From Daphnia carinata (taxonomy: Eukaryota > Arthropoda > Branchiopoda > Diplostraca > Daphniidae), in contig NC_081339.1 in NCBI RefSeq assembly GCF_022539665.2, positions 6,918,367 through 6,982,366 of the forward strand: a stretch of 64,000 nt of DNA, in the 5' to 3' direction. The notes beneath the pieces were generated by a model. That model saw nothing but the letters and a program-made list of their open reading frames with translations, ran no database searches and had not been told where the DNA came from. Below, piece by piece: positions 36,504 through 46,785 of the stretch. The translations under genes and the position numbers were made by a program. Position 1 is the stretch's first letter. Every line of letters begins with the position of its first letter.

Positions 36504-37688
36504 TTTGAACTGGTCACGAAACACACTGAACTTCACTGAAAAGCACTTGATTCACTAGTTAAATAGCTCAAAGTTGTAGACTCTGAAGGTGTGGGATGTT
36601 CGACTTGTTGCGAGAGAATACGATCTTTCGCTGTTAGCAAGTGCCTTCAAATAGGTTGAGCCGAGGAACCTCCCAGTTCCGTTTACATCGTTCACCTTCT
36701 ACTACAAACCCCCCTTCTCTTTTTTTTTTCTTCGTGAATAAAAACCTAAATTATAGGCACCGGAAATACGATGACGCATGTGGCAATTCCATGTTGAGAA
36801 TGGCGTAAGAACAAAATTTTCGATTCAAGAAAAACCGGTTTCGGAGAATGTGTGTGAGTGGAAGAGAGTTGGTATGCGTCACAACATGCCGCAGGCTACT
36901 ATAGTAGCTGTAAGCCTCAGGTTTCCGGCGGGAGTTTAGATTTTCGGTACTTCCTAATATGACCCAACAGAAATTCAAGGTCGTTCATCTTTCACGCTGC
37001 TGGCATCATCCCTGCAAACTGTGTAATCATAATTTTTAAAGGGAGTCGTTATTTAAAAAACAAAATACCTGCGTGATAAGGGGACAATCCCGCTATTACG
37101 TTCATCGATTTATTATAAAATCAGCCCACCTCTATATAGGAACAAAATGAAATTCATAACAAAACTTTTCTAGAACACAATTGAGACAATTAAATTAAAT
37201 AAGGCTTTGCACACTGAAATGAAGACGTCCAGATTAAACGCGGGAGGGTTGATTAACTGTTTGTTCGGAATTTGTAAGCTGACGTCTCAGCTCTGTATGA
37301 CGTCATTGGAGAGAGCTGGATAGAAATTCGCAAACCGTTTGACGTCATAATGGAATTATTCATGCATCCATGTATGTTAATCGACGATTGCATGCCCAGT
37401 TTGTTTTCAATCGAATAGTATTTTTTTAAAGGATAAATAAGCGGTTTACGGCGATTTGGAAGCCCATTCTAAGTCGCATTCCTAATACAGAAAGCATTTA
37501 TCGTAACCACAGCAACCACCTTTGACAGGAAGTGGGTTTCCCCCATTACAAGATGCATAACACCAAATACCATATTCGTTAACATGTGGCTAACCGAAGC
37601 AACGGACATTTATCATTTCCTTGTTGCATTCCTTTGCCGCATACATAAATGCAAATATTTGAATGTTGTGCAGCTGTCCTGGCATCAC
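36504..37688. other. Intergenic
   Basis: AT-rich unique DNA. No supported gene. A tRNA gene follows at its right end. Confidence 0.45.
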
Positions 37689-37760
37689 GGTCTCATGGCT
37701 TAGATGGCAAAGCGCCTGCCTAGTAAGCAGGAGATCACGAGTTCGAGTCTCGTTGGGACC
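37689..37760 (+). tRNA. tRNA-Thr (anticodon AGT), intronless
   Basis: 72 nt that fold as a full cloverleaf by hand. The acceptor GGTCTCA/TGGGACC has one G-T pair. The D stem is GCTT/AAGC, the anticodon stem CCTGC/GCAGG with loop CTAGTAA (anticodon AGT), and the T stem ACGAG/CTCGT with loop TTCGAGT. A/B-box sequences are intact. Confidence 0.92.
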
Positions 37761-37912
37761 TACAAATTTTTAATTCGAAATTATAATTTTTTAAGAATTA
37801 CTTTCTAGAAAAAGACACAGGATTTTAAATATCATTTCATTCAAGGTCTACGATTTAAAGGAAACAAACAAGATACGTGTCAGGGTGATGTTACTGTAAT
37901 AGTTACCGGATG

Positions 37913-38250
37913 TTACAGTCCGCAAGCCTCTCTGCAATCCAAGTTACATTGAAGGTCATCTGACGGAACTGCGGAACATGGATGTTTCAATATCTTTGTC
38001 ACCCACTCCTCTGATATCAATCCAAAATGGCCGTGCCTGAAGAAAGGTAGAAAAGCAAATTAGCTTGGTGTGAAAGGGTAGAATAAGCGATCTTCAAGGT
38101 CGGAAAAAATGGTCCAATTTACATAGCGTAGCGAGATTGTCCAATACATCGTAGGGCAACGGAAACATTCGTACGTATCGCGTTCTATCGTGACAAATTT
38201 ATGTGCGTCCGCATGATTAACCAAGCATAGTTCATTTCGTCCTTCTACCA
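37913..38250 (-). CDS. Partial model of a small Cys-rich protein
   Basis: Two exons can be joined. The left end of the first (ending 38148) is ECFRCPTM at a donor AT|GTATTG. The second is 38036-37913, after TTTCTTCAG. The joined end reads MHGHFGLISEEWVTKIL, then KHPCSAVPSDDLQCNLDC and REACGL. Upstream the frame reads ELCLVNHADAHKF and VTIERDTYECFRC. The 5' boundary near 38250 is uncertain and no signal peptide was found, so at least one 5' exon is missing. At least seven Cys in a short chain suggest a disulfide-rich secreted domain. Not recognised. A longer open read through the GTAAAT at 38130 is an alternative. Confidence 0.45.
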
Positions 38251-38580
38251 TATTTTTTCTATGACAGTTTAAACATGAATACAAGATTATGTTTGATTAA
38301 ATCCTCAAAATGTTACAGAATTTGACTTTAAAAATTCTAGAATATGTGTGAAACCTATTTTTACCATGCGATCGTTAATTTTCGAACGTAATTGACATTT
38401 ATCATCTACGTAATAATAAACTAGAAATAAAATACACACCGATTTCCCCTGAGGATATGCTGATACACTGTAGTAACCTATCTATAATTTATGCATATGA
38501 TGGCATAGGCAAGCATCTTCAACTAGGTTTGATTAAGATATGAACAGCCTCAGGTTACAATTTCTCCGGAACATCGGGAG
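38251..38580. other. Intergenic or 5' part of the Cys-rich gene
   Basis: May contain the missing first exon of the minus-strand Cys-rich gene. No ATG with a clear signal peptide and donor was found. Confidence 0.35.
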
Positions 38581-38587
38581 TATAAAG
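38581..38587 (+). promoter_or_regulatory. TATA box of the GT31 gene
   Basis: TATAAAG 109 bp upstream of the ATG at 38696, giving a short 5' UTR. Confidence 0.55.
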
Positions 38588-38695
38588 GACGTGGACATGC
38601 CTCATCTAGAGTTATACAAAAAAATTAAGTCAACATAAACGCACGTGACACGTAGAAAACAAAGACCAATTAACAGCTAACCAACATCTTGTACC

Positions 38696-40029
38696 ATGAT
38701 CGCAATTAAACGAACGCGATTGAAAGTATTAGGTTACATTCTCGCCTTTATCTTCGCTAATTTACTACTTACCAGTTTTAATGTCCATTCACTGTTAAGA
38801 ATGACTTACGTTAATCACATCGTACATTGCCCTAGTTTACCTTGTAATACGAACGCTGCCGAACATCCAATGAAACTCGATCTCTTTCCGGACGGTGTCG
38901 ACGTTTACACCAACTACACGTTGAAACGTTTACGTTTCAAATCTTCAACTAACAATGGCAAGCCTATCGTTAACGACGTGACATCCTTCCGTTACTCAAT
39001 CAACGCTCAATGCCAGAAGACTAACGATGGTTTGATGGTCGTCGTGATAGTTGTGTCGGCTCCCAACCATTTCGAAAAGCGACAGCTCGTCCGTCAATCG
39101 TGGGCCAGTCGTTTGAATGGGGGCAGACATGTTTTCCTGACTGGCAAAACGGCCAACATGACGTGGCAAAAGAAAATCGAACAGGAAAGCCAATCTTTCG
39201 GTGATATCGTTCAACTGGACATGATGGATAGTTACGATATTTTGACGGTGAAATCAGTGGCCTTGTTGCATTGGGCTAAGCATTTCTGTGACCGAGTTCC
39301 ATTCATTTTGAAGTGTGATGACGATGTTTACATCAACACGATTCGTCTGCAGTCAGCCATGTTGGCTATTCAAAGAGAAGTGCCCTATTATGAAGGAGCA
39401 ATGTTTGGAACGAAAATTATTATCGATAATCCACCTCAACGGAAATTGGGTAAATATTTTTAAAAATTACATTACTTATAGGCTAGGATAAATTGATTTT
39501 ACAGTTAGGGAATAAACATTACGTCAGTCTGGATGTTTGGCCTTGGCCAACTTATCCTTCTTACCTGTACGGAGGATCTTATTTACTAGGCAGAAAATCG
39601 TTAGGATTACTATTGGAAGCTGCACAGACAACACCCTATTTCCCTTTTGAAGATCTTTACTTGATTGGATTATGTTCCAGAAAAGCTCACGTTCCTCTAT
39701 GGACATGTGAAAAGTAAATAATTATTTCTTACGAATTTTGTGATGATTTTATACTACATGTTTTGTTGAATTGCAGAATGTTCGTCATGGAGAATAGCAA
39801 CAAGACGGGCGAGCCTTGTTTCGTTGGGCAATCGATAACATGGCAGACGAGATCGGATAACCAATTCTTGGAATCGCATCAAGCCACAGAAGAGCTGTAC
39901 AACAATCAAACGGAGTGCAATCGTTTCTCGACCCATTCAAATGACGTCCATTTCCAATTAATCGATCCGCTGGAATACGAGACGTGGAGTCGTAATATTA
40001 GTTCTGTTCGTAATAACATTATTTTGTAA
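38696..40029 (+). CDS. Beta-1,3-galactosyltransferase-like (GT31)
   Basis: Three exons: 38696-39449, 39509-39713, 39777-40029 (403 aa). The acceptor of exon 2 is GTTAG|GG, fixed by frame. The type II topology has a membrane anchor at about residues 10-28 (LGYILAFIFANLLLTSF). The GT31 motifs appear in order: RQLVRQSWASR, DSYDILTVKSV, ILKCDDDVYIN (DxD-type metal site), YPSYLYGGSYLL and FPFEDLYLIGL. The predicted reaction is UDP-hexose transfer in beta-1,3 linkage to a glycan in the Golgi. Whether it moves Gal or GlcNAc cannot be read from the sequence. The usual EDV motif is EDLY and the last segment is longer and Asn-rich. It opens the glycosyltransferase-rich part of the window. Confidence 0.88.
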
Positions 40030-40938
40030 ACATTGTAATAAAATACAAACCCGCTTTTTGTTATACAATGTGTCGACGTCATTGCGAGTGTCAGATATTG
40101 ATCTGCTGTTAAGATGCAATTAAGCAGCTGCTAGACACACACAGAAAATGTACATTAGTGTTGTAGACTCTGCCCGACGTCAATAAGATGAATAAGATAA
40201 TAAAGTAAAGTACTTTACCAGCGTGGAAACAATCGTCCTAAAATCGACGGGTATTCATTATTCAACAAGGCGTCAGGGTACCCTTTATCCTAAAAACGTT
40301 TAATCCTTTGCGTCCGTCTCTTTCATTTCGAGGATGGAACAGACGGAATTAGACATAAGATTCCTGCAATGGCATGGTAATATCGTTCGGAGAAAAATTC
40401 TTTAGAATCTGTCACTAGACATGACGTAATTGCTACCGTAAGAAGAGGAATGTTTACCATTTATAAAATTGATTTTTCTTTAATGCCGTCACCGTGTGAA
40501 GTTGTCAGATTGAGGACGTAACGAATGGATTTTTCGGTTTACGTGATCCGTACCTAAGCAACCGAATAAAAAAACAGCCGCGTGAGAACTGTCGCCAAAT
40601 CACGGTCACGCTTGATATGATTTCCCAACATTATGCGGTTTAGCCTAAATTTAGCTTAAAAATTTGATGTTGTCGAAAATGTTAAAACATTCAAACGAGG
40701 CATCTCAATTAGGGCATTACCACTTTTTCCTTAAAGATGTTACACTTGAAAGACCTAATGCCCCAATGCCTTTTCAAAAATATCGACTCATTGATCCGAC
40801 ATTAAAAAAAAAAAAAAAAGAACCCTTTTTAGTCTACACCGTTAGATTCTAATAATGGGGAAATGTCCTTTGCCCAATTGCGGATCATTTCTTCCTCTCC
40901 CGGATTAAAATTAAGCCCATTTTTACCGCTTTTTTTAG
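40030..40938. other. Intergenic
   Basis: Between the GT31 gene and the first C1q gene. Nothing recognised apart from the poly(A) signal at its left end. Confidence 0.5.
40037..40042 (+). terminator. Poly(A) signal of the GT31 gene
   Basis: AATAAA 8 bp after the stop codon. Confidence 0.6.
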
Positions 40939-40946
40939 TATAAATA
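40939..40946 (+). promoter_or_regulatory. TATA box of C1q gene 1
   Basis: TATAAATA 59 bp upstream of the ATG at 41005. Confidence 0.7.
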
Positions 40947-41004
40947 GGCAATGTAAAGTGTAAGCAAAGAAAGACTTTAATTCAAGACTTCAAGCCTGAC
41001 ACAC

Positions 41005-42803
41005 ATGGCTCGTCTATCCCCTTTTCACGCGTGTTTGCTGTTTTGTGCGTTACGGATTTGCAGCGTCAACGGTGTGGATTTGGACGAGCACTTGCAACAG
41101 CTACAAGAGAACTATGTAAATATCCTATCGACTTCATATAATGTTAATCAGCCAAGACTATACAAGTTATTTTGGTTTAAACGTAAGGAAATTTTAGCAG
41201 CCATTCTTAATCTACTAGAAAATCTGGAACGTAAAGTTGAACAGCACGAAACTCTTTTGGCAACTCTGAAAAATGAGCACAAAACTAAAGTGTTCCAGAA
41301 AATCGTTCCATCAAATTCAGTAATCGAACGCCAAACATCGAGAAAGAAAACTATTTTCAGAACATGCCGAGAGGTTCGCGCAGCGGATCCGTCGCTGAGT
41401 TCCGGGATGCACTGGATCGACCCCGACGGACAAGGCGTCGGAGACGATCCCATCTACGTTTATTGCGACATGACCAAAGGTATGCTCTACAATTAAACAA
41501 AAGTGAATTAAAATTCTTAGCATTCAATTATTCAAACAGGTTCAACATCCATCTTACACGATAGCGAATCACAGGTAACTGTTACTCATTGCACTGGACC
41601 AGGATGTGCTTCCAGGACGATCAATTACTCTGCAACCATCAAACAAATTTCGGCATTAGCTGAATTGTCAAGTGAATGTCACCAATCAATACAGGTATGT
41701 TAAAAATAACTACGTTACAACAAACAATTAAATTTCACGCGTGAATAGTACGACTGCACGAATGCACCGTTCGAAATTAACGGCATTAGTTACTCGTGGT
41801 GGAACGATAAACATGGAAACCCACAATATTTTTGGTCAGGCAGCCGTACCAGTTTGCACACCTGTCATTGTGGTATCGAACATAATTGTTTCCAGGCGTT
41901 TACGGAATGTAACTGCGATTCTAATCTACCGATTCCGCTAGCTGATATTGGTAAGAACATTCTTTTTTGAATTTGTTCTAACATTTAAATGTTTTGACGC
42001 TTAGGTATTAATACAGGAGTCATCAATGATAAAGAAATATTACCAATCACGCGGCTGAATTTCGGTCGGACCCTACAAGGAAGTTCGTCTGGCAAATTCA
42101 AGGTGGGAAGATTCGTGTGCTCCGGCCAAATCGATCGAATGCCATCGTCGTGCGAAGATCTGCTGCACATAGGTCACAAATTAAATGGATTATATTTAAT
42201 TACACGACTTGGTACTGTAGAAACGGTATACTGCAATTTTTTAAAATCACCTAAAGATAAAGGTAAAAAGAAAACATCATAATAAATTCTAATTAAACTT
42301 TAAATTTTGGAAATTGTATAACAGGTTTCGAAAAATCATTGGGATTTGGATATGACGCGAGATCGGCGCCTATTTACTTTTACGTTCAGAAAAATACGAC
42401 GTTTTCAACAATGAACGTTCCAATAACGTTCGAAATAGGGAAAGTGAACGTCGGAAAAGCCATGGATTTAAAGACTGGAATGTTCACTTCACCTAGAACG
42501 GGAAAATGTTTCTTTTCGTTCACGGGGTTAGCTCGATTTCCAGCTTCATCCGCGTACAAACTCCGACTCGGAGTAGGTCTCTATTTGAACGGTTACCTGC
42601 ATGGTAGAGGTTGGGTAGCGAATACTGGCAATAATCACTGGGGTCAGTTCACTCTCCAAACAACATTAGACTTAAATTCGGGGGATAAGGTGTGGCTGCA
42701 GATCACGGACGTGTCAGACGGCGTGTATCTCTACGACAACGGTAACCATTACACGCATTTCACCGGATGGCTTCTAGAAGAAGAAAGGTCAAATTTACTA
42801 TAA
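41005..42803 (+). CDS. Secreted C1q-domain protein with fibrinogen/collagen-like Cys modules (gene 1)
   Basis: Six exons: 41005-41115, 41188-41479, 41540-41694, 41749-41950, 42005-42262, 42325-42803 (498 aa). Intron 1 is 72 nt and in frame, so unspliced RNA stays open. Signal peptide 1-23, then a coiled-coil region (LLENLERKVEQHETLLATL). A Cys module follows: FRTCREVRAADP ... DPIYVYCDMTKG, HCTGPGCASRTINYS and YSWWNDKHGNPQYFW, as seen in CNTNAP/neurexin-IV and fibrillar-collagen C-terminal regions. A second module is MPSSCEDLLHIGHKL ... ETVYCNF. The C1q jelly roll is APIYFYVQ, SPRTGKCFFSFTG, GVGLYLNG and YTHFTGWLL. C1q-like proteins bind glycans or pathogens as trimers. The ligand here is unknown. 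Confidence 0.88.
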
Positions 42804-42817
42804 TAGCTGTTCTTGAA

Positions 42818-42823
42818 ATAAAA
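42818..42823 (+). terminator. Poly(A) signal of C1q gene 1
   Basis: AATAAA 15 bp after the stop. Confidence 0.6.
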
Positions 42824-42885
42824 TACAATTGATTTTATATTAAAAGCTAATGCATATGGATTAATCAGAAATTTGCATGAGACAT

Positions 42886-42978
42886 GGTCTCATGGCTTAG
42901 ATGGCAAAGCGCCTGCCTAGTAAAAACATGGTGAATGAAAGTAAGCAGGAGATCACGAGTTCGAGTCTCGTTAGGACC
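42886..42978 (+). tRNA. tRNA-Thr (AGT) with 21-nt intron-like insertion; possibly a pseudogene
   Basis: Identical to the copy at 37689-37760 except for two changes. A 21-nt insertion (AAAACATGGTGAATGAAAGTA or a register variant) lies one base 3' of the anticodon. One G-to-A change in the 3' acceptor strand (TAGGACC for TGGGACC) gives a C-A mismatch. The insertion sits at the canonical 37/38 intron position of nuclear tRNAs. An AGTA direct repeat flanks it, so the exact border is ambiguous. It may be a true intron or an inserted, inactive copy. Confidence 0.7.
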
Positions 42979-43244
42979 TCAGTTTTGCTACCGAACAAAT
43001 ATACATTGTCTTTTCAATTTTCACGGAAAAAAAACGACATTACTTACAAATGATTGTCGAGGCATAACGTTTCAACAGCTGTGCAGCAACTGGTATAACC
43101 AACCGCAACAGGAAGGTAAACTTGTTTGTACTTTGTAGTTGAATAAACACTGCAACAAATGTGCCAACAGTCCTTACATCTTTCAACACGGCTATGTACA
43201 TTCATTCTCTAGAAGTAGTCTGGAAAATATACAAGTAAAAAAAC
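42979..43244. other. Intergenic, promoter of C1q gene 2
   Basis: No convincing TATA box. Nothing else recognised. Confidence 0.4.
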
Positions 43245-44258
43245 ATGGCTCAAATTATCAAGTTTTTTGGAATACTAATGCTATGTTTGGCTGATTATTC
43301 TACGAGTACAACGGTAGATGAGCAACTACAAGAACTACGAGGAAACTACGTAAGCACAATCCATTAGTTACGTTTGTTTTAACGAGTTCTACAATTTTTT
43401 TTTTACGTGTACGAAAAGATTGAATTAAGGAGAGTTTTGGAAACTAAAGTTACTGAACTAGAAACGGAAGTTAGTCTTTTAAAGGGCCAATTACAACAGC
43501 AAGAATCGATATTAAACGATGTACGCAAAAAGTTAACCAGTTGCACGCGTGCGTCAAATAAAGTTAACGAAATCAATCGTCCATTACCTACTCTAACTGG
43601 ATTGCCATCTTCGTGTGAAGATCTCAATCTAATTGGGCACACATTGGCCGGATTGTATTCCGTTATGGGAACTCAACTAGTCGAAACTGTTTACTGTGAC
43701 TTTACAAAGTCACCTAACGAGCCAGGTAGAAACATTTAGACAGCATTAATTCAATGAATAACCATACAATTCTGCCATCAAGGTTTCCAAACGATGATTG
43801 GATATTCAGATATCAAGTCAATACCCACATTCTTTTACGTGCAGAAGAACTTTGGTTTCAATGTAACCGATACCCCAATTCCTTTTGAAGTGGAACGGCT
43901 CAACGTAGGAAGCGCAATGAATTTAACTTCGGGAATTTTCACGGCACCGAGGACAGGAAAATACTTCTTCTCCTTGTCGGGATTCGCTACTATTCCGCCA
44001 TCTGCAACGAGACTGTTCTTCGGTGTTGGTTTGTATCTGAACGGTAAAAGCATCGGGATCGCCTGGGCCGATGAAATCACACCAGGTGATCAAGATGAAA
44101 CGTATTCGATGCAGTCCACGTTGAATTTACAAGCAGGAGATGAAATCTGGCTGGAAATCCGCTTTCTTTCACCAGGTGTTTATCTAAATGATCGTCCAGG
44201 TCATTTTACGCATTTCACGGGCTGGCTCCTCCAGGAAGATATTTTTCAATCACTGTAA
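43245..44258 (+). CDS. Secreted C1q-domain protein (gene 2)
   Basis: Three exons: 43245-43349, 43419-43725, 43783-44258 (295 aa), phases 0 and 1. Signal peptide MAQIIKFFGILMLCLADYS. A short LQELRGNY boundary matches gene 1 exactly in position. A coiled coil follows (VTELETEVSLLKGQLQQQ). It has only the short Cys module (LPSSCEDLNLIGHTL ... ETVYCDFT). The C1q domain then shows IPTFFYVQKN, APRTGKYFFSLSG, GVGLYLNGK and FTHFTGWLL. Compared with gene 1 the whole long Cys module (three exons) is missing, with the same phase-1 junction kept at the C1q exon. A paralog by tandem duplication. Confidence 0.88.
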
Positions 44259-44273
44259 TCTTATCTAGTTTTC

Positions 44274-44279
44274 AATAAA
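44274..44279 (+). terminator. Poly(A) signal of C1q gene 2
   Basis: AATAAA 16 bp after the stop. The gene is convergent with ACADM. Confidence 0.6.
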
Positions 44280-44385
44280 ACAAAACCTATCCCACGTTAG
44301 TCGTAAATGACAAGATGATAATTTGAATAGTTGTATATGCTTGTCTAGTAAAGAGTAACTGCTGGTTTTAATGGGACGTCCAAGA

Positions 44386-46256
44386 TTAATGCGAAGGATT
44401 ATAAGAGCGAGCAATGTGTTCTCGAGCAATAATAAGACGCTGGATTTGGGCAGTTCCTTCGTAAATTTGATAAATTTTTGCGTCCCTCATCAGCTTTTCA
44501 ACTGGATATTCGGTGCAGTATCCATTACCGCCAAAAATCTGTGAAAATTCCATAAAAAAATGTTCAGACTATTGACGCAGGCACTGGAAAAATGTGAATA
44601 AGACTAACCTGAACAGCATCAGTGGCGCATTTGTTTGCAACATCAGCCGCTAAACCTTTAGCTATGGAAGCGTAATAAGTATTTCGCCTTCCTAGATCCA
44701 GTTCCCAGCTAGCTCTCATCCAAGCCGAACGTGCCATTTCAATACTCATGGCCTGTCAAAAAAAAATTGTGTTATTTTCGGATAAAATATCTAATCCGTA
44801 ACTTACCATTTCAGCCAGCATACTCATCACTAACTGATGTTTGGCAATAGGAACACCAAAAGTGTGTCGATTCACAGCATGTCCAGTAGCTTCATCTAAA
44901 GCTCTCTGGGCTAATCCGGTAGATGTGGCTGCTACCTGATATAATTCAATAATTCGTCAGTGAAATAATTAGCTTTTAATTTTCTAAAAATAAAAACTTA
45001 CTGTGGGTCGAGTGCGGTCAAAAGCTCCCATCACAATTTTGAAACCGGCTCCTTCACCAGTTAGAAGATTTTCTTTTGGAATTAATGCGTCTTCGAATGT
45101 GATAGTACGAGTATCGACAGTCCTCTGTCCCATGATGCTTTCCTGATAAACATTTATTCTGTAAGGGTTTATTTATTTTATGACAATTAAATCGATACCT
45201 TCTGTCCGAAAATAACCCCGGGTGTATCACGATCAACGATGAAACCAGACAGAGCTTTTTGAGCTGGAACTTTAGGATCGAGGTTTGTTCTAGCCAAGGC
45301 GAAAAACCAATTTGCATGGCCGGCGTTGATAATCCACACCTTCTTCCCATTGAGAACGTAATGATCGCCCTTTTTTTCAGCTGTAGTTTGGATATTGGCC
45401 ACATCAGAACCTGCGTTCAGCTCACTAACAGCGAAAGCCTAATTATCAAAAACAAACATTCATGTTCAAAAACTTTTACTCTTTTCAATTTATATAGTCA
45501 TACTTACGCAAATGAGGGGCTCCTCAACCATCCGGCCCAAATACTTGCGTTGCTGCTCTTTGTTACCATTGTAGACAATTGGAACTTGCTGTAAAATAAA
45601 GTAATATAAAGCTTTAGAATTAATGTTAAGTGAAATAATGTCGTGCGTAACAAACGCCCAAGTTGTTGACGTTGATAGTAGTGGTCATTGCACAACATCC
45701 GTAGCCAAGTTCTTCCAGAATGATGGCCGATTCCAAACATCCAATATCAGCTCCACCTAAACTCATTGTCATATAAAATTAAGTATTGCTATACAAACAT
45801 TTAACAGCAATCATTACCAAGTTCTTTTGGGATATGATTGTTCATGAGCCCTAGTCTATGAGCTTTTTTGATTATGTCCCACGGATATTCTCCTGTTTTG
45901 TCATATTTAGCAGCCACAGGCACCATTTCTTTGCGAGAGAATTGCCTAGCCAATAATTGGAGTTGCAACTGTTCAGGAGATGGTTCTAAAATAACAGTTA
46001 ATAAATTTATTATTCAGTTTGATTGTGGAATTTGTTAAATAATGTACCAAAACAGAAACCGGGTGCAGACTTTGAAGCAAAACGTTTGTTCATCAAAACG
46101 GCCGGACGCCGAAGAGTCACACAGCCTTTAATAGACTAAATAATACCTTAATTACACTATGTGTTCCAAAAAGGATTTTTAAGTATCTGATAGCAAGACA
46201 ACGTCGTAATTCTAGACTAAAACTAGCAACATATTTACCTTAACAAACAGAGCCAT
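44386..46256 (-). CDS. ACADM: Medium-chain acyl-CoA dehydrogenase, mitochondrial
   Basis: Ten exons: 46256-46239, 46135-46048, 45985-45818, 45756-45656, 45588-45508, 45438-45199, 45142-45002, 44935-44807, 44752-44609, 44538-44386 (420 aa, against about 421 in human ACADM). It catalyses the FAD-dependent first step of beta-oxidation of medium-chain acyl-CoA. Hallmarks: [79 protein letters not shown] and the catalytic-base motif [11 protein letters not shown]. The N-terminus is basic (mitochondrial presequence). The signature usually reading TEPGAGSDVAG is [11 protein letters not shown], a mild departure. Housekeeping gene unrelated to its neighbours. Four internal junctions match recognised sequence blocks. 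Confidence 0.95.
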
Positions 46257-46424
46257 TTTGAATTGCGCGGTCTTGTTGTCTTCTTAGTTCACTAACATTA
46301 TTCAACGATAAACTGTTCGAATGCACTAGTCAAACGTGGTGTTATTCTGATTGTAAAACCAGCATTGTATGTTTGCTACGATAACCGATAAGGTTGTTGG
46401 CTGGCTGATAAAAAATTCGATCAC
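46257..46424. other. Intergenic between ACADM and repeat copy 1
   Basis: ACADM promoter region. No TATA box seen. Confidence 0.4.
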
Positions 46425-46640
46425 AGCGATATGACCGCGTGACGACGAGAGCAAATGCCACGAGTGAATGAGAACATTTGGATGTTTCGAGACTGTGGAA
46501 GATTTAAATGAGGTAAGGTGTAAGGATGGGTAAGCAAAAACAGATGTCCTAAAATGGTCATATTTTTTGGCTAAAAAGCAACCCAAGGGACTGGAGGAGA
46601 TTTGTTTTTCTTTGTTTGCTTACCCTACCCCCTCTTTCTT
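46425..46640 (+). repeat. Dispersed repeat, copy 1, with terminal hairpin arms
   Basis: Shares order and sequence with 50831-51061: a GTGACGACGAGAGCAA start, ATTTAAATGAGGTA, ATGGGTAAGCAAAA, CAACCCAAGGGA and TTTGCTTACCCTACCCC. The arms GGGTAAGCAAA and TTTGCTTACCC are inverted and about 100 bp apart, so the RNA or single strand could form a hairpin. No open frame. It lies 170-385 bp upstream of the ACADM start. Confidence 0.75.
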
Positions 46641-46785
46641 AAAACTTTTATGAATAATTTTCACAAATTTTCTTTTTCTCGTTCTTAATTTATTCAAAGC
46701 ACGTATCCACTTCCCCAATTTTTCATTTTTTTCCATTTAGTTTTTCTTAATTACTTCATGTTAAATCAAACAATAAATTCATAAA

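Noticed and set aside
41116-41187. In-frame codons between exons 1 and 2 of C1q gene 1
   Set aside because: 72 nt with GT and AG ends at the same place where gene 2 has an intron after LRGNY. The frame is open only by chance.
41148-41453. Minus-strand open frame opposite C1q gene 1
   Set aside because: A shadow of the coding exon. No splice or start support.
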